From Monosiga brevicollis MX1 (taxonomy: Eukaryota; Opisthokonta; Choanoflagellata; Craspedida; Salpingoecidae): a DNA stretch of 64,000 bases. The first letter of the stretch is position 1, and each line of letters begins with the position of its first letter. The stretch covers positions 194,888 through 258,887 of the forward strand of contig NW_001865040.1 of the NCBI RefSeq assembly GCF_000002865.3, given 5' to 3'. The translations under genes were made by a program, and so were the position numbers. The notes beneath the pieces are model-generated. The model had not been told where the DNA came from. It did no database searches and worked only from the letters and a program-made list of their open reading frames with translations. Below, one piece after another: positions 47,250 through 61,332 of this stretch.

Positions 47250-48219
47250 GCCAAGAGGATGAAGAAGCCAAACCGCTTCCCTTCAGCTGATATTCCCAGC
47301 CCTTTATGAGGTGTTCTTAACCTGTGGACGGTGGTAGTCGCGCCCACACATGCATGGTGATGGAGCCAGCCGCACCCCTGAGCCTCTTAATTTTCATCGA
47401 TGAACATAGGCGGTGGCCTGGATCAACAACAGCCCATGGGGTGACTCTGTTGGTCGGATGTGAAAATGGCCCGCACAAGCTGCGCTGGGCTATGGAAGAA
47501 CACACGAGCACAAGGGCCACGTTTCCAATGGATCGGCGCTCAATCCAACGACGGCGGCGCGGTGCGCAAATGAGGGCAGGGTGCGGCGCATCCGCCTTCT
47601 TCTAAATCCTTTTAGTTTGCTGCATTTACTTACTTTATTAGATTAACGAATCTGCATAAACATCATATATAGATACATTAACCGTATAAAACATCCACCC
47701 AGTCAGACGCTGCAACAAGCCAAATAATCTCTTCACAAACTCTGGGAAGCTTAGCAAGAAGTTAATGTTCTGGGCCTTATACATGTACATAAACCCTCTA
47801 TGTTGATACATAAAGTACAACAAGGATGACAATAAGCTGTCTACAAAGTCAAATACACCTCTTGTATGTAAACCGGGTTACCAACTGTCAGTAAGCCATC
47901 TATCCCTCTCTCAATTCATTCTCTCTCTCTTTCATTTCTTCTGTTTTGTGCTGAATTTGACCGCAACGGCAGTCGGGTCAGACCCAGCTTGGCGCGTGCT
48001 TTGCCCCTAACTCGTTTGTGAGCGCAGGCGACTTGACTCTTGCTGGTCAGTGGCAGTGCATTTCTTGCTAGCTCCTGCGCTTGTGGATGTGGTCCTCACT
48101 TTCTTGCTTATCTTGTTGCACGCCGTCACTTCAAGTAGCCCAGTAGTGCGGCCCAGTGGTGCGCACTCGTTCGGTTTTTCCTCGGCGCACAGCAATACAA
48201 CTCCGTCAAGACCCAAGTC
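47250..48219. other. Divergent intergenic region with an AT-rich island
   Basis: 47605-47880 is clearly AT-rich (e.g. catatatagatacattaac) compared with flanking GC-rich sequence. No coding potential, terminal repeats or target duplication seen. 48000-48219 would hold the PSMB2 leader. Confidence 0.55.
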
Positions 48220-49397
48220 ATGGACTTCTTGTTGGGCCTGGTCGGTGCCGACTTTGTGTTGGTGGCGGCTGATACTGCACAGATTCGCAGTGTTGTGCGC
48301 ATGAAATCAGGTCCGCTTTCACCCAGTAGCCTCGGGGGTTCCGCCACGTCATTCACGACGAGCTGCAGACCTCTCAGCGTTGGGCTCATCGTATCGATGC
48401 CATTTGCATAGACTTGGATAAGACTATGAAGCTGACGGACAAGACTATGATGCTCCTGGCTGGCTCTGGTTCGTGCCCACCGTCTCGCTCTTGAGCTTTG
48501 CGTCACCGTTGCCACTCGGCCTTGCCAGTCACAGTTTGGACACCCAGTGAGCCGGTGGCTGACAGCCTTTGTACCGGTGGTCTCGTCACTCACACGTTTG
48601 GGTCCCTGTCGCCTCAATGTGTGCAGTTGGCGCGTGCAGCAACTTTGGCGACTTGATGGCCAAGAACATCAAGCTGAATGGCATTCGCAACGGCTACGAC
48701 CACTCACCTGCTGAGTGCGCCAACTTTGTGCGCAAGTCACTGGCAGATGCTCTCCGTACTCGAGTACGTCCCACTTCAAGACACACATTTGTTCAAACAT
48801 CACACTTCGCGTACCCCTCCCCGTTTTCCTCCGTAGCCTGGGGCTGGTCTCATTTCCGATCATATCACACGCATGCATGCGTTTTCAAGGGTCGCTCATC
48901 CCCGTCTGACTTCTCTCTTCTCTTTGTCATTCGCTAGGAGGCCTATCAGGTCAATTTGCTGCTTGGTGGCTACGATGCCCACGATGGACCAGAACTCTAC
49001 TACATCGACTACTTTGGTGCCATGGCCAAGGTGCCCTTTGGAGCCCATGGCTATGGTTCCTTCTTTACACTGGCCACTCTGGACCGTCACTACAAAGAAG
49101 GCATGAACTTTGAAGAGGCCAAGGACGTCATGCGCAAGTGCATCGAGGAGGTTCGTTCTTATCGAGTTTTGGCATGGGCTGTTTTGACTGAACCGCTTGT
49201 GCTGTTGTTCTTGAACAATTTTGTGCCAACAAAAACAAATACGCGCTTCCGCATCTCGCGCAATTCACGTCCTCCCGTACTGTCCTAACCTTGTGCCATG
49301 CTCATCTCGACAGGTGCGCACGCGCTTCATCGTCAACATGCCAGCCTTTACCGTGCGCGTTATCGACCGTGAGGGCACGCACGAGGTCACTCTTTAA
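48220..49397 (+). CDS. PSMB2: 20S proteasome subunit beta-4 (PSMB2)
   Basis: Five exons (48220-48310, 48412-48468, 48627-48763, 48938-49150, 49314-49397), 193 residues against 201 in human. It reads MDFLLGLVGADFVLVAADT, MLLAGSVGACSNFGDLMAKN, LNGIRNGYDHSPAECANFVR, VNLLLGGYDAHDGPELYYID, APFGAHGYGSFFTLATLD-like text and MPAFTVRVIDREGTHEV. It aligns without gaps of note to human PSMB2. This is one of the non-catalytic beta subunits, made without a propeptide, so there is no processed Thr1, as expected. It sits in the beta ring of the 20S core in cytosol and nucleus. Introns are 100-175 bases, GT-AG, phases consistent. Confidence 0.97.
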
Positions 49398-50144
49398 GCA
49401 TACCACCACCCAATCTTCGTGTCACTTGTCCCAGCATCCGCTGGTGTCTGTCCTTGAGCGTATCATTTTGCCCTTGCCGGCCTGAAGCTGGCGGTATCGA
49501 CGATGGGCTATTTTTGTGACCTGTGTTGTAGCGTTTCATGCATGTCGCCCCTCGTGCGCCTCGTTTCTTGGCAATTCTTGTTCCTCTTTCCTTCCTTCCG
49601 CGCGCCCTCTCTCTCTCTTCTTTCGACTCCGTGTCACACTTTCTCCCATTTTAATTGTTGCTGTTTTGTCATTTTTCGTCTATGCCCGGCTTGGGTATGC
49701 CTTTGGGTGAGTTTGGGCTGCAACGCGGCCATCGCCCCGCCTTCCATGCATCCAAGCAATTGACCTGCACGCTTTTCATAAAACAAATAAATAAATAAAA
49801 ACACACCTTTCCAGTCAAGCTCGGCATGCTCAGTTCACCCATCAGCACACATGTTTTACCACAACACCGCTTGCCACGACACCAGTCGTAAATTAATCCC
49901 TTTTACTGCCGTTTGGGGCTTGGCCAGATTGAAGCATCAAAGTACATCGCCATGTAACACTTTTTTTGTGTAACTCCTCATAACACAAACCAAAAGAAAG
50001 TCTAAAAAAGAAAGGGTTATGCAACACCTGCACGAAGGGATGACCGGATGACTGGCGCACAAAGTCTTGTAGGCGAGGACCAGAGCGCATTTTAAAGCCT
50101 TGCGCATCGTGGGCATCACGGCGAGACGGCGAGACTGATTGAAG
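49398..50144. other. Intergenic; PSMB2 3' region
   Basis: T/C-rich 3' flank with overlapping AATAAA hexamers at about 49785-49800, a candidate polyadenylation signal though far from the stop. The start of the NADAR leader is at the right edge. No other gene. Confidence 0.55.
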
Positions 50145-50624
50145 ATGGCACGATATCACCCTTTTTATCACGGGCCGCTGTCCAACTGGCACATGGCCAG
50201 GTTTGTGGACACAAACCTGGGACGCACGTTCAGCTGCGTGGAACAATACATGATGTATCGCAAAGCCATCTTGTTTGGTGATGCCGAGTACGCCGAAGCC
50301 ATTATGGAGGCCACCACGCCGCGTGAGCACAAGGCTTTGGGCCGACACGTGCGCAACTTTGACGAAGAAACTTGGAAAGCTCACCGCCGGGAGATTGTGC
50401 GTTCGGGTGTTTTGCTCAAGTTTGCCCAGAATCCCGAACTCAAAGCTGAATTGCTGTCACACCCGGCACACACGGTCTTTGTTGAAGCCAGCCCCCGGGA
50501 TCGCATCTGGGGCATTGGCCTGGACGTCAAAAACCCTGCATGCCATGACCCCCAGAAATGGCGGGGACTGAATCTCTTGGGCCAAGCCCTCACCGAAGCT
50601 GCCGAGCAGCTCCGCCAAGCATGA
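50145..50624 (+). CDS. NADAR/YbiA-type N-glycosidase domain protein (DUF1768)
   Basis: Single-exon gene of 159 residues starting at ATG 50145. Motifs: HPFYHGPLSNWHMARF, CVEQYMMYRKAILFGD, ALGRHVRNFDEETW, LKFAQNPELKAELLSH, ASPRDRIWGIGLD, KWRGLNLLGQAL. These are the diagnostic blocks of the YbiA/NADAR family, and the domain makes up the whole protein. Bacterial YbiA cleaves the N-glycosidic bond of reactive riboflavin-pathway intermediates; other NADAR proteins act on ADP-ribose-like compounds. Which substrate applies here cannot be decided. The Asp/Trp/Gly block (DRIWGIG) and the invariant Glu (VEQYM) are present. Lack of introns is unusual in this gene-dense, intron-rich window. Confidence 0.9.
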   Translation: MARYHPFYHGPLSNWHMARFVDTNLGRTFSCVEQYMMYRKAILFGDAEYAEAIMEATTPREHKALGRHVRNFDEETWKAHRREIVRSGVLLKFAQNPELKAELLSHPAHTVFVEASPRDRIWGIGLDVKNPACHDPQKWRGLNLLGQALTEAAEQLRQA

Positions 50625-50889
50625 GTAGACTGACGCATTAATAATAATTGAAGATTGAATCGAATTACATTCTGAATTGACATGTGAGGCTTAACATTGG
50701 AAAACATCACTCAACGTAAATTGACCTGTCGAATAACATTGTGTGAGCTCGTGCCGAAGTTGGCCACTCGCTGCTCTCTTACTCTTCAAGATTAGAAACG
50801 CTGCAGTTTGCAACGTCATTGGTGCTTGGCACCGGCGATCCTCCACCATACCATCAATCTGGTAAAAGCCTTGACTCACAGTCGCCCCG

Positions 50890-52434
50890 TCATCGGCGAT
50901 GGCGGGGTGTGTAGGTGGTACTATCGTGCAGCCGGACTTGCGGACGATAGACATCGTGCGACTCGGTCAGCAGATTCAGCGGGCACCTGGCATCACCGCC
51001 ATCGTATGCCAGTGTGCAGGGTGCGATCTGGACTTCATAAAAATTCCAATGCAAGGTGCCATCTGCTTTCAGATCAAACACACCATAGCCGGGTCGCGCC
51101 AGCCGCGAGGCCGAGTAAGCGGGCATTTTAGCCCAATCGGCATAAATATTGTGGCCTCCCGAACCCACCACGAGGTGCACCATGCCATGGTTGTCATCGC
51201 GTTGACCATGTGCCAGGGGGTACATTCTCTCGTAAACGTGGTCATGACCCGTGAGGAGAAAGTCGACTTGATGGTCGAGCAGGACCTGCTCCAACGAGTC
51301 ACGCAACTCCTGCATCTGAGCGGGCTTCATGTCATGTTTGTGATCATGCCCACGTAGATGGGAGACGTACATGGGGAAATGCCACATAACCATGATCCAG
51401 GGATGGGCTTCGGGGTTGGCGGTGCGGCGAGCTTGGGCAGCAGCCAGGTCCTGAACCAACCACTTGTACTGATCGGTTCCAGGACCATGCGGGGCCATGG
51501 AGTCCACAATAGCCACGTGAATGCCAAAGGTGTCATAGCTGTACCAATGCTCGCTGGAGGAGCCGCTGGCCCGAGCCGCCAGGTCGTTGGGCAAGCGCAT
51601 CTTGTAAGCCTCGCGAACGACGTGATTCTCCGACTCGTGGTTGCCAAGACAGGTTTGATAAAGCAGTTGGGCCACAATGGGCTGGGCTCGATTAAAGTAG
51701 GTGCTGAGGCCGTTAAGGTCAAAGGCATAGGAGACGTCGCCCGGGTGAAGCCACATGGACAGGTTCGCTTCATATCTCAGAGCTTGCATCACCATGGGAG
51801 CGGAGTAGGAGAGGCCCAGATCGCCGACAAGCGCAATGCGGGCAGAACTGAGGGTGTCTATTGGCATGCGGATGTGATACACCGCGGTAGCCGCGCGCCC
51901 GTTGAAAACGCGGTAATAGACGTCCGTGTTGGGGGTTGCGGTCAGCATGGCCGCATAAAAGGTCATGTGCAGCGTGTCATAGTCATGGTCGACGCGCTCA
52001 CTCGCCACCGCCAGATTGTTCAGGTCCTCGGCGTGAAAGCCAAAACGGACCTGAACCAAAGTAGTGGGACCACTGATCCCAAAGGAGATGGCCAGCTCGC
52101 CCGCGCGGCCCGTGACAGCGCCAAAGACCTGCTCCGGCACCTGCTCATGGGTGTGGTGGGCACTGGCCACATCACAGGTGCATTCTGTGCATGTGGCAAG
52201 ATAGCCGAACACGGTCTGGCAATTGGTCGAACCACTGCCACAGTGCTGGTGCCCCGTGGAGCACTGGGGTCCCTCACAGATGGGTCGCTCAGGCGTGCAC
52301 AAGCAATGCGCGTCTGTGCCTCGGTGCGACACCACGGCCTGCTCGCCATTCTCGCACAGAGGTCGAGCCTGACCCCCATACTCTCCCACAAGGCCAAGCG
52401 CAACCATCACCACAAACGCCATTCGTACCGCCAT
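50890..52434 (-). CDS. Secreted purple acid phosphatase-like metallophosphoesterase
   Basis: Single exon, 514 residues from ATG 52434. The frame stays open further upstream, but the hydrophobic signal peptide MAFVVMVALGLVGEYGGQA fits this start. A Cys-rich segment of about 80 residues (multiple Cys; CLCTPERPICEGPQC) precedes a beta-sandwich N-domain (about 110-190). The catalytic domain carries the five metal-ligand blocks of purple acid phosphatases: VGDLGLSYSAP, HPGDVSYAFD, CLGNHESE, VMWHFPMYVS and LTGHDHVYER, all in order and intact. PAPs hydrolyse phosphate monoesters with an Fe-Zn/Mn/Fe pair in lysosomes or outside the cell. The Cys-rich N-terminal module is not part of the standard domain. 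Convergent with the NADAR gene, 265 bases apart. Confidence 0.93.
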   Translation of the reverse strand: MAVRMAFVVMVALGLVGEYGGQARPLCENGEQAVVSHRGTDAHCLCTPERPICEGPQCSTGHQHCGSGSTNCQTVFGYLATCTECTCDVASAHHTHEQVPEQVFGAVTGRAGELAISFGISGPTTLVQVRFGFHAEDLNNLAVASERVDHDYDTLHMTFYAAMLTATPNTDVYYRVFNGRAATAVYHIRMPIDTLSSARIALVGDLGLSYSAPMVMQALRYEANLSMWLHPGDVSYAFDLNGLSTYFNRAQPIVAQLLYQTCLGNHESENHVVREAYKMRLPNDLAARASGSSSEHWYSYDTFGIHVAIVDSMAPHGPGTDQYKWLVQDLAAAQARRTANPEAHPWIMVMWHFPMYVSHLRGHDHKHDMKPAQMQELRDSLEQVLLDHQVDFLLTGHDHVYERMYPLAHGQRDDNHGMVHLVVGSGGHNIYADWAKMPAYSASRLARPGYGVFDLKADGTLHWNFYEVQIAPCTLAYDGGDARCPLNLLTESHDVYRPQVRLHDSTTYTPRHRR

Positions 52435-52807
52435 CCTCACTCGTCTCAGTTGGAGCTGCCTCCACCTCGTTTCCTTGATGGGTATTGCGTTCCCTCCAGC
52501 CTCCAGCCTCCAGCCTTGGCGAGCAAAAGCCGGAAACAGCAAACTGCAGGTGGTGCAATAGTGTGTGTGTGTGTGAGTGTGTGTGTGATAACTTGACGTG
52601 TGTATGTCAGAAAAAATGTAACACCCGATATTAATTTAAAGTTTGTTTTTCGATGGTGTGGCATTGGAGAATCACAAGTTGGGGCAGGTACAGATAAGTC
52701 GTGTTGGCAGACATGCCACCCACCAAACTGCTAGCGCGTCAGTTCCCGCGCTCAGCGCGCATGAAAAAAACAAGTCAGAAAGACGCGACTCGAAAGCAGA
52801 GACTAGC
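52435..52807. other. Short intergenic region with GT run
   Basis: Leader of the phosphatase gene and 3' flank of the acidic RIIa gene. An interrupted GT run lies at 52560-52588. Nothing else seen. Confidence 0.6.
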
Positions 52808-54592
52808 TTATATCCGCTGGTTCCACATGCTCTCGGTATCAAACATGCTGTCAGCAACGGTGTAGGCATCATCATCATCATCATCATCCACGTCGCCCTC
52901 ACCGTAGCCATCGTAGTACGGTCCCCCGCGGCCTGAATCTAGCGGGGCAGTCTTCCAAAGGGATAGCACGTCTGAGCCCGAGCCCGAGCCCAAAGCCTCA
53001 ACATCGGCCTTGGAGGACTTGGACGGACGCTCGGTCAAGGTGCACTGAAGAGTCAAGTTGTCATCGTCATCCTCTTCGTCCTCATCCTTGGCCGTGGCAC
53101 CAAGCGAGGCCATGGCGGCTGCTCGTTGGCGCGTTGAGCTAAACATCAAGGCCACTGGATCCTCCTCGGGCTCAGTTGCCTCAGCACCCACTTCGTCGGC
53201 CGCAGGCGTGGGTCGATGAGTCGATACGTCGGGTTGAAGCATGGCCGATGAAGATTTGACGCCACCTTTGGATCCGGGTGATGATCAATGCATAAGTTGT
53301 GGCCCGGGAAGCCAGTGAGCGAGGCGAGGTGCGCGGCCGGCGAGCAGGAGCGAGCGTCTACCTAGCTTTTCTGGATCATATTGCTCTGCAAGCTGCCGAC
53401 GCCACGATTCGGCCACAGCTAGACAATAGCAGAAATCAATATGCGGTCAGTCACAGGGGGGAGAGGTGTTGAAAAAAAAACGAAAAAAAAAAAAAAAAAA
53501 AAAACAGGAGAGAAGAGATCAATGTCAAACAGAGGCAGGCAAGCAGTTGGGCAAGTCGAGAAACGCGGCGTGGTGGCGGAATGTGAAGAACATGTCAGAC
53601 CTGGGTCGGGCATGTGAAGTGTCGCGGCCTCGGCTTCGAGGAGCGCATCTTCTGCGAAATTTGTTAAACCCCATGGTATAGGCGATCAGGTTGTATCTGG
53701 CCATGTCAGCGGGAACGATCGAGCAGCTACGGGATCGAGCAAATGGCGAACCAACCATCAAGTGCAGCTCGCCCATCGGATGACATGGTATCCGTGGTGT
53801 TGGGCTCTGAGTTCTTCTGTGTTGAATTTGGTGCAGAAGGCTGAGTTGAAGCACTGGAACCTTGTCGACCGGACTGTGTTGTTTGCACTGGAGACACGGC
53901 TTGGGGCTGAGCCGGCAGGGCCGGGGTGGCCAGCTCCTCAGATTCATCCCAAGCAGCATTGGCAGCTACTGTCATGTAGACCAGGCAGGTCGGAAAAAGC
54001 AGGCGTGGGCAAGCGAGGCCAGGTGAGAGGGCCAGCAGAGTAACAAGCCCAAACTCTGATGCAAGGCAGCGAAGAAGCGCAGGATGAATGCGAGGCACCT
54101 TGGCGTGCACGTGAGCGACGGCTGTGGCCTGGGACATGACTAGAACGGTGGCTGGTGTTGGTTGCTGTTGCCGCAAGCGAACTTGAACACTTTTGAGGGG
54201 GGCGACGCTTGGATGCCGAGGTTTCAGCCGCCTTGGCTGCCACGGTCTGCCCACGTCCAAGACCGTGAGCCAGAGAATGGCGGTCGGGTTGCAATTGCAA
54301 GCCGAGGCGTAGCAGGCGACGACGGATTCAGCGACGGCGATTTCGCACCTTGCCTTCCTTGGCAGCCACACGATTACGTATCGCGCGATAGAGGAAGCGG
54401 AGGGGATCTTCGGGCTTGGTCGAAAGGAGCTCCAGCATCAGATCCTGCGCATTTCATCGATGTGAGACAGCAGCGATGATGGGACACAAGGATACGGGGC
54501 AGATAAGGGGTAAAGCTGACGACAGCGTACAGCAAAGAGATCATTGAGATCAAACCGATCTACGTATCGCTGGTCCTCTTCGCTCAGAGCCA
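52808..54592 (-). CDS. Protein with RIIa-type dimerization/docking domain and acidic C-terminus
   Basis: At least five exons. Start ATG 54592 (MALSEEDQRYVDRFDLNDLF), spliced at a gtacgc donor to DLMLELLSTKPEDPLRFLYR. Together these give the helix-loop-helix of RIIa/DPY-30-like docking domains, very like the N-termini of adenylate kinase 8 and other ciliary proteins (L..LL..KPEDP..FL). A Ser/Gln/Pro-rich exon follows (about 53760-53960), then EDALLEAEAATLHMPDP, AVAESWRRQLAEQYDPEKL (about 53355-53410), and a last exon (52808-about 53260) with Asp/Glu runs. One run of seven Asp is coded by a GAT repeat (52868-52890). No enzyme domain is visible. An axonemal or A-kinase-anchor-binding role is inference. 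Exon joins in the middle are tentative. Confidence 0.55.
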
Positions 54593-55359
54593 TGGTCGGT
54601 CTTGCTACGCCGGGTCACGCAGGGGTTTTCTGTTTGCTTTATTAAAACCTCTCTCTCTGAATTTTGAACAAACAACCAGATGATCCAGACAACGAAAACA
54701 GTGAGTGTGGGTGAAAATTTGAAGCTGTGTATCCGGATGCTACCACTTGATAGACGAGCAGTCGATGTTGCTACCAACTGTCCTTGCTTCTTCTGTTCCC
54801 ACTCTTACAATGGGATGGGACGTTGCGCGAGACGTGAAAATGGCAGCCTGCTGTGCGATGTGATAGGACGCCGTGGGGACACAGCGGCGCTCGGGCGGAC
54901 TTCTCTTTCCATCCGAGGTCGAGGCCAATGAGCAGCCGGAGACCGGGATCGTCATGTCGACGTTCGGTAGGCATCGCCTTTCCAATCCTTGACAGACAGT
55001 GTAGGGAGATTGTGGCGAGTACCGCGACCTTGGTTGGTGTCATGCAGTTTGCTGCGGGACAAGCCAATGAGGCCATTTCGTCGAACAGACCCCCATTGAT
55101 CCACATGCTCAGGTCAATACGTCTTACCAGCCCCGCCAGCCCCCGCCGGCCCGCCAGTCCCGCCATACTAGCCCTTGTTGCATTTGTGGCACCCTCCGTC
55201 CCATCCCCGATCCGTACCAGTCGGCACCATACTCTTTATTGACCACACACCCTGCATAGAGTACAAACCGGTCGTAATATAGAACTACTGTTCACAACAA
55301 CAATTCTTTGACTTGTTTTTGCTTTTCTTTTGTTTGATCATCACAATAGAGAGAGAGAG

Positions 55360-55396
<37 letters not shown>

Positions 55397-55971
55397 GAAG
55401 TCAAACGGCAGTCGTGACTGCAACTCTGCGACTTTCCATGTCAAGCTTCTTCTCCTTCCCCTTGTCCGTGCTCTTCTTCTTCTCCTCCTCCTCCTCCTCC
55501 TGCTGCTGCTGGCCCTTGACCTTTGGACTTGGGCGAGCGGGTGCATACGCCACGCCGCGGTCTTGTGGGATCTGTCTGGTTGCGCTCGTCAAGGACAGGC
55601 GCAGTTCTAGCTGCCGTCGCCGTTGCTGCTCTGGGAGAACGCTGGATGAGTGAATAGAGCTCGCAGCAGATAACCCGCCATGCCGCGCTGAACCTGTCTT
55701 GAATCTTCGGCCCGCCATCTCCCAGAGATCCCAGCTGCTCGACGTATGTTGCCGTGCCTTGTTGCGCCTTGTTTTCTTGCTTCCCACCATCGGATCAATC
55801 AAAATTTTCCGCGCCATCGGAGCACGCACCGCCACAACCTTCTCAGGCAACGCTGACAGGCCTCATGCTCCATTGCAGCGACACTTTTGTCGTTGTCCCT
55901 TGTTTCTGCTGCTGGTTCCAAAGCTTGCTATTCAAACGTAGCGCTCGATTCAGATCCCGGACACTGTCGCC
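54593..55971. other. Divergent intergenic region with GA/GT repeat
   Basis: Between the RIIa gene (-) and the MEKK gene (+). A compound (GA)n(GT)n microsatellite lies at 55349-55394, and a tcctcc/tgctgc triplet run at about 55480-55510. Open frames here lack protein-like composition. No gene supported. Confidence 0.55.
55349..55394 (+). repeat. (GA)n(GT)n compound microsatellite
   Basis: About seven GA units running directly into about sixteen GT units. Confidence 0.97.
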
Positions 55972-58964
<2,993 letters not shown>

Positions 58965-59814
58965 CCGAAGGCTGTCTTGAGCTTGGCGAGTGCCTTTGTC
59001 CAACAGCTGGGCAGCTGTCGAAGGACACCCCGCCACACGCTCACAGCGGCATGTACTGCATGCACATTCTTTTCTTAAGGGCCAGTCCTGCGGGCCAGGT
59101 GGCTTGGATGCCTTTGGCAGCGTTGCTGCAATGGGCCATGTTTGTGTCTGTTTGCTTGTATTGCATCGCACACCTTATCACTCATCAGAGTACCACCATT
59201 TTGCGATGTGGTCGTGCCCTTGTTGCTGCTCGTATCGTGTGCGATGATGTCGTGCTGGTCACCTTTTTCCGTCATTCTTCCCGTTTTGCTTTTTCAACTC
59301 CCTCGCCTACGCTGTCGCTGCTGTCGTTCCAGCCCTTTTTTTTTTATTGGCCTTTTGATATATTTTCCTACCCTTATTTTGTGACGGACTACTGGGCCTG
59401 TCGGTTTCCACGTCCATGTGTGATGGCCCTTGCGCATCTTGTTTTGAGCGCAGCCAGTAGACGTGTTGGTGGCTTCTTGTTTTCCTCCTTCATGCCTCAC
59501 ATTCTCCTTCCACTGCCTGTTTCGTGCCTCGGATGTGCCATGCACTGGCCATGACAGGTGGTGATGGCAAGGGATTGTTTTGCATTTTAATCGAATCACA
59601 AACGTGAGCCCAAGGTCAAACACAAATGCGATTGACCATAAAACGCCTCAAACACACAATCGCTGGCCTCGCGCCCATCAGAGATGGCCTTCAAGCCCTT
59701 GTTGCGACAAAACGAGGACGCGGGAAAATCGAAAAAAAAGAAAAAAAAAGAAAAGAAAAGGACGGTAAGCAGAGCAAAACAATTCAAGAGAAAAGAGGGA
59801 GGTCAAGGGATTGT
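58965..59814. other. Convergent intergenic region
   Basis: 3' flanks of MEKK (+) and myotrophin (-). Pyrimidine-rich (T run at about 59337-59345) and A-rich (59725-59762). No gene recognised. Confidence 0.6.
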
Positions 59815-60533
59815 CTACTGCAGCAAAGCCTTGACGGCAGTCGACTCAGCAGCGCTGAGGTAAGATTGCCCATCTGGGGTCTTGCCGTCCTTGCGCGCAC
59901 CCTGCGTACCCCACACGACACATTAGTTTCGGTCAAGCCAAGTGAAGCAAGCCTTAAAGAGATGTGTGGACCGCTGACAGCAAAACGTACCGCTTCAAGA
60001 AGCGCCTTGACAGAACTGGCATGACCTTCCCAGACGGCCGCCAGGAGTGGCGTGATGCCGTGCTTATCCTCTTTCTAAAGATTGGGGTGGAGTTGACAGC
60101 ATGTGAGGCACTTGGCACAGACAGCGCACATCATCTCAATCCAGTGAAGAATGAGGCATGCGGGTACAGGAGGAATAAAACGAGGTAGAGCATGTTCCAT
60201 GGCGAAGGAGGCCTATAATGATACGCACATTGACGTCAGCGCCCTTGCTGACGAGGTATTGAATCACCTCGGTCTGACCCATGTCGGCCGCGTAATGCAG
60301 AGGACACCGGCCCCCTGAGAGCTCGGCATTGACATCGATGCTCTGAGGCAAAGAGGATGGACAGAATCGAGCATACCCATGGTCAGAGTTGATCGTGAAC
60401 CCAACAGGCGCCCAAAGCCGTGCTTAAGCCCGTCAGCGACAGCGACAGCGCGTCTGGCACAGACCTCGGCCTCGACGATCTTTTGAACCTCATCAAGGTC
60501 ACCGTTCTTAATGCTCCATTGCAAATCAGCCAT
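59815..60533 (-). CDS. MTPN: Myotrophin (V-1) ankyrin-repeat protein
   Basis: Four exons, about 117 residues against 118 in human. ATG 60533 gives [20 protein letters not shown]; then [20 protein letters not shown] and [29 protein letters not shown], and a last exon [16 protein letters not shown] ending VKALLQ and stop (TAG at 59817-59815). This matches human MTPN nearly block by block, including the terminal KALLQ. In animals V-1 binds heterodimeric actin capping protein and blocks its capping of barbed ends, in the cytosol. The capping-protein contact surface cannot be judged fully by eye, but the length and all four ankyrin units agree. Introns are GT-AG. Confidence 0.93.
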
Positions 60534-61332
60534 GTTGACGGATGAGGAATTCTGAAGCAGAATCAAGCACACAATGGATTGAACCCTATCATGCAAGGAA
60601 ATGGTCAAGGCACACCGAATGACCGACGATGGTAAGCCGAGGTCATGAGAAGCAAGGAGACCCCGAGTGGGCGGTGAATTTGGAACAAGACGGCCATCAC
60701 AAGGATAGGTCCCAAGGTGGTTCAGTCAATCAAACCGATAACCCAGCAACTCTTCAACGCTGCCCGTTCCCCTCCCACACACACACGGGTCGCCCGTCGG
60801 TGTACGCTGCGTCGCGTCCCCCACCCTGCCACACCCCGATGCGCCAAGATGCATTTGTTCACTGACCTCTCTCTTCGTTTTGTGATAACACACAAAAAAA
60901 TGAAACAAAAGAGTCTTGTTTTCTTTTTTTTTTTCTTTTTTCCTTTTTTTCTTTTTTTCTTTTTTGTTTTTTTTTGTGTTTTTTTTCTTGTTCTGATGGT
61001 GGAGCTCTGATCAATGCACAAGGCAAGGCCGGAAACGTGGGGCAGGAAGAGATTTGAGGAGCAAGGGTCTTTTGAAGGAAAAAGGCCACGAATGACAAGC
61101 ACACAAATCCCAAAATCAATTTGCGAAACAAGAACGTGATCAGACTTAACCTGAATCCCGAACAACAACACGACGCGAGCAAGGGGCCAGGCAGGCGTGT
61201 TGCGACTAGGCACGATGATGATAACTCTTTTTGTCATCGTGAAGGGAGAACGTGCTATTTGGTTTGCATCAAGGGCCCAAGGATGGTGCGCACGGACCGC
61301 TGGTCCATGGCTGCTAACGGAGATGTCACGGC
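60534..61332. other. Intergenic with a T-rich tract
   Basis: A poly-T/TTTC tract spans about 60920-60990. Left part is the myotrophin leader, right part the FYVE-START 3' flank. No gene recognised. Confidence 0.6.

Noticed and set aside
47605-47880. Mobile-element remnant
   Set aside because: No terminal repeats, target duplication or transposase-like reading frame visible.
51358-52596. 412-codon plus-strand frame opposite the phosphatase
   Set aside because: Antisense shadow; the minus strand has all metal-ligand motifs in order.
55400-55850. Coding gene in the MEKK upstream region
   Set aside because: Both strands give low-complexity Ser/Gln/Glu text driven by triplet runs; no splice-supported continuation.
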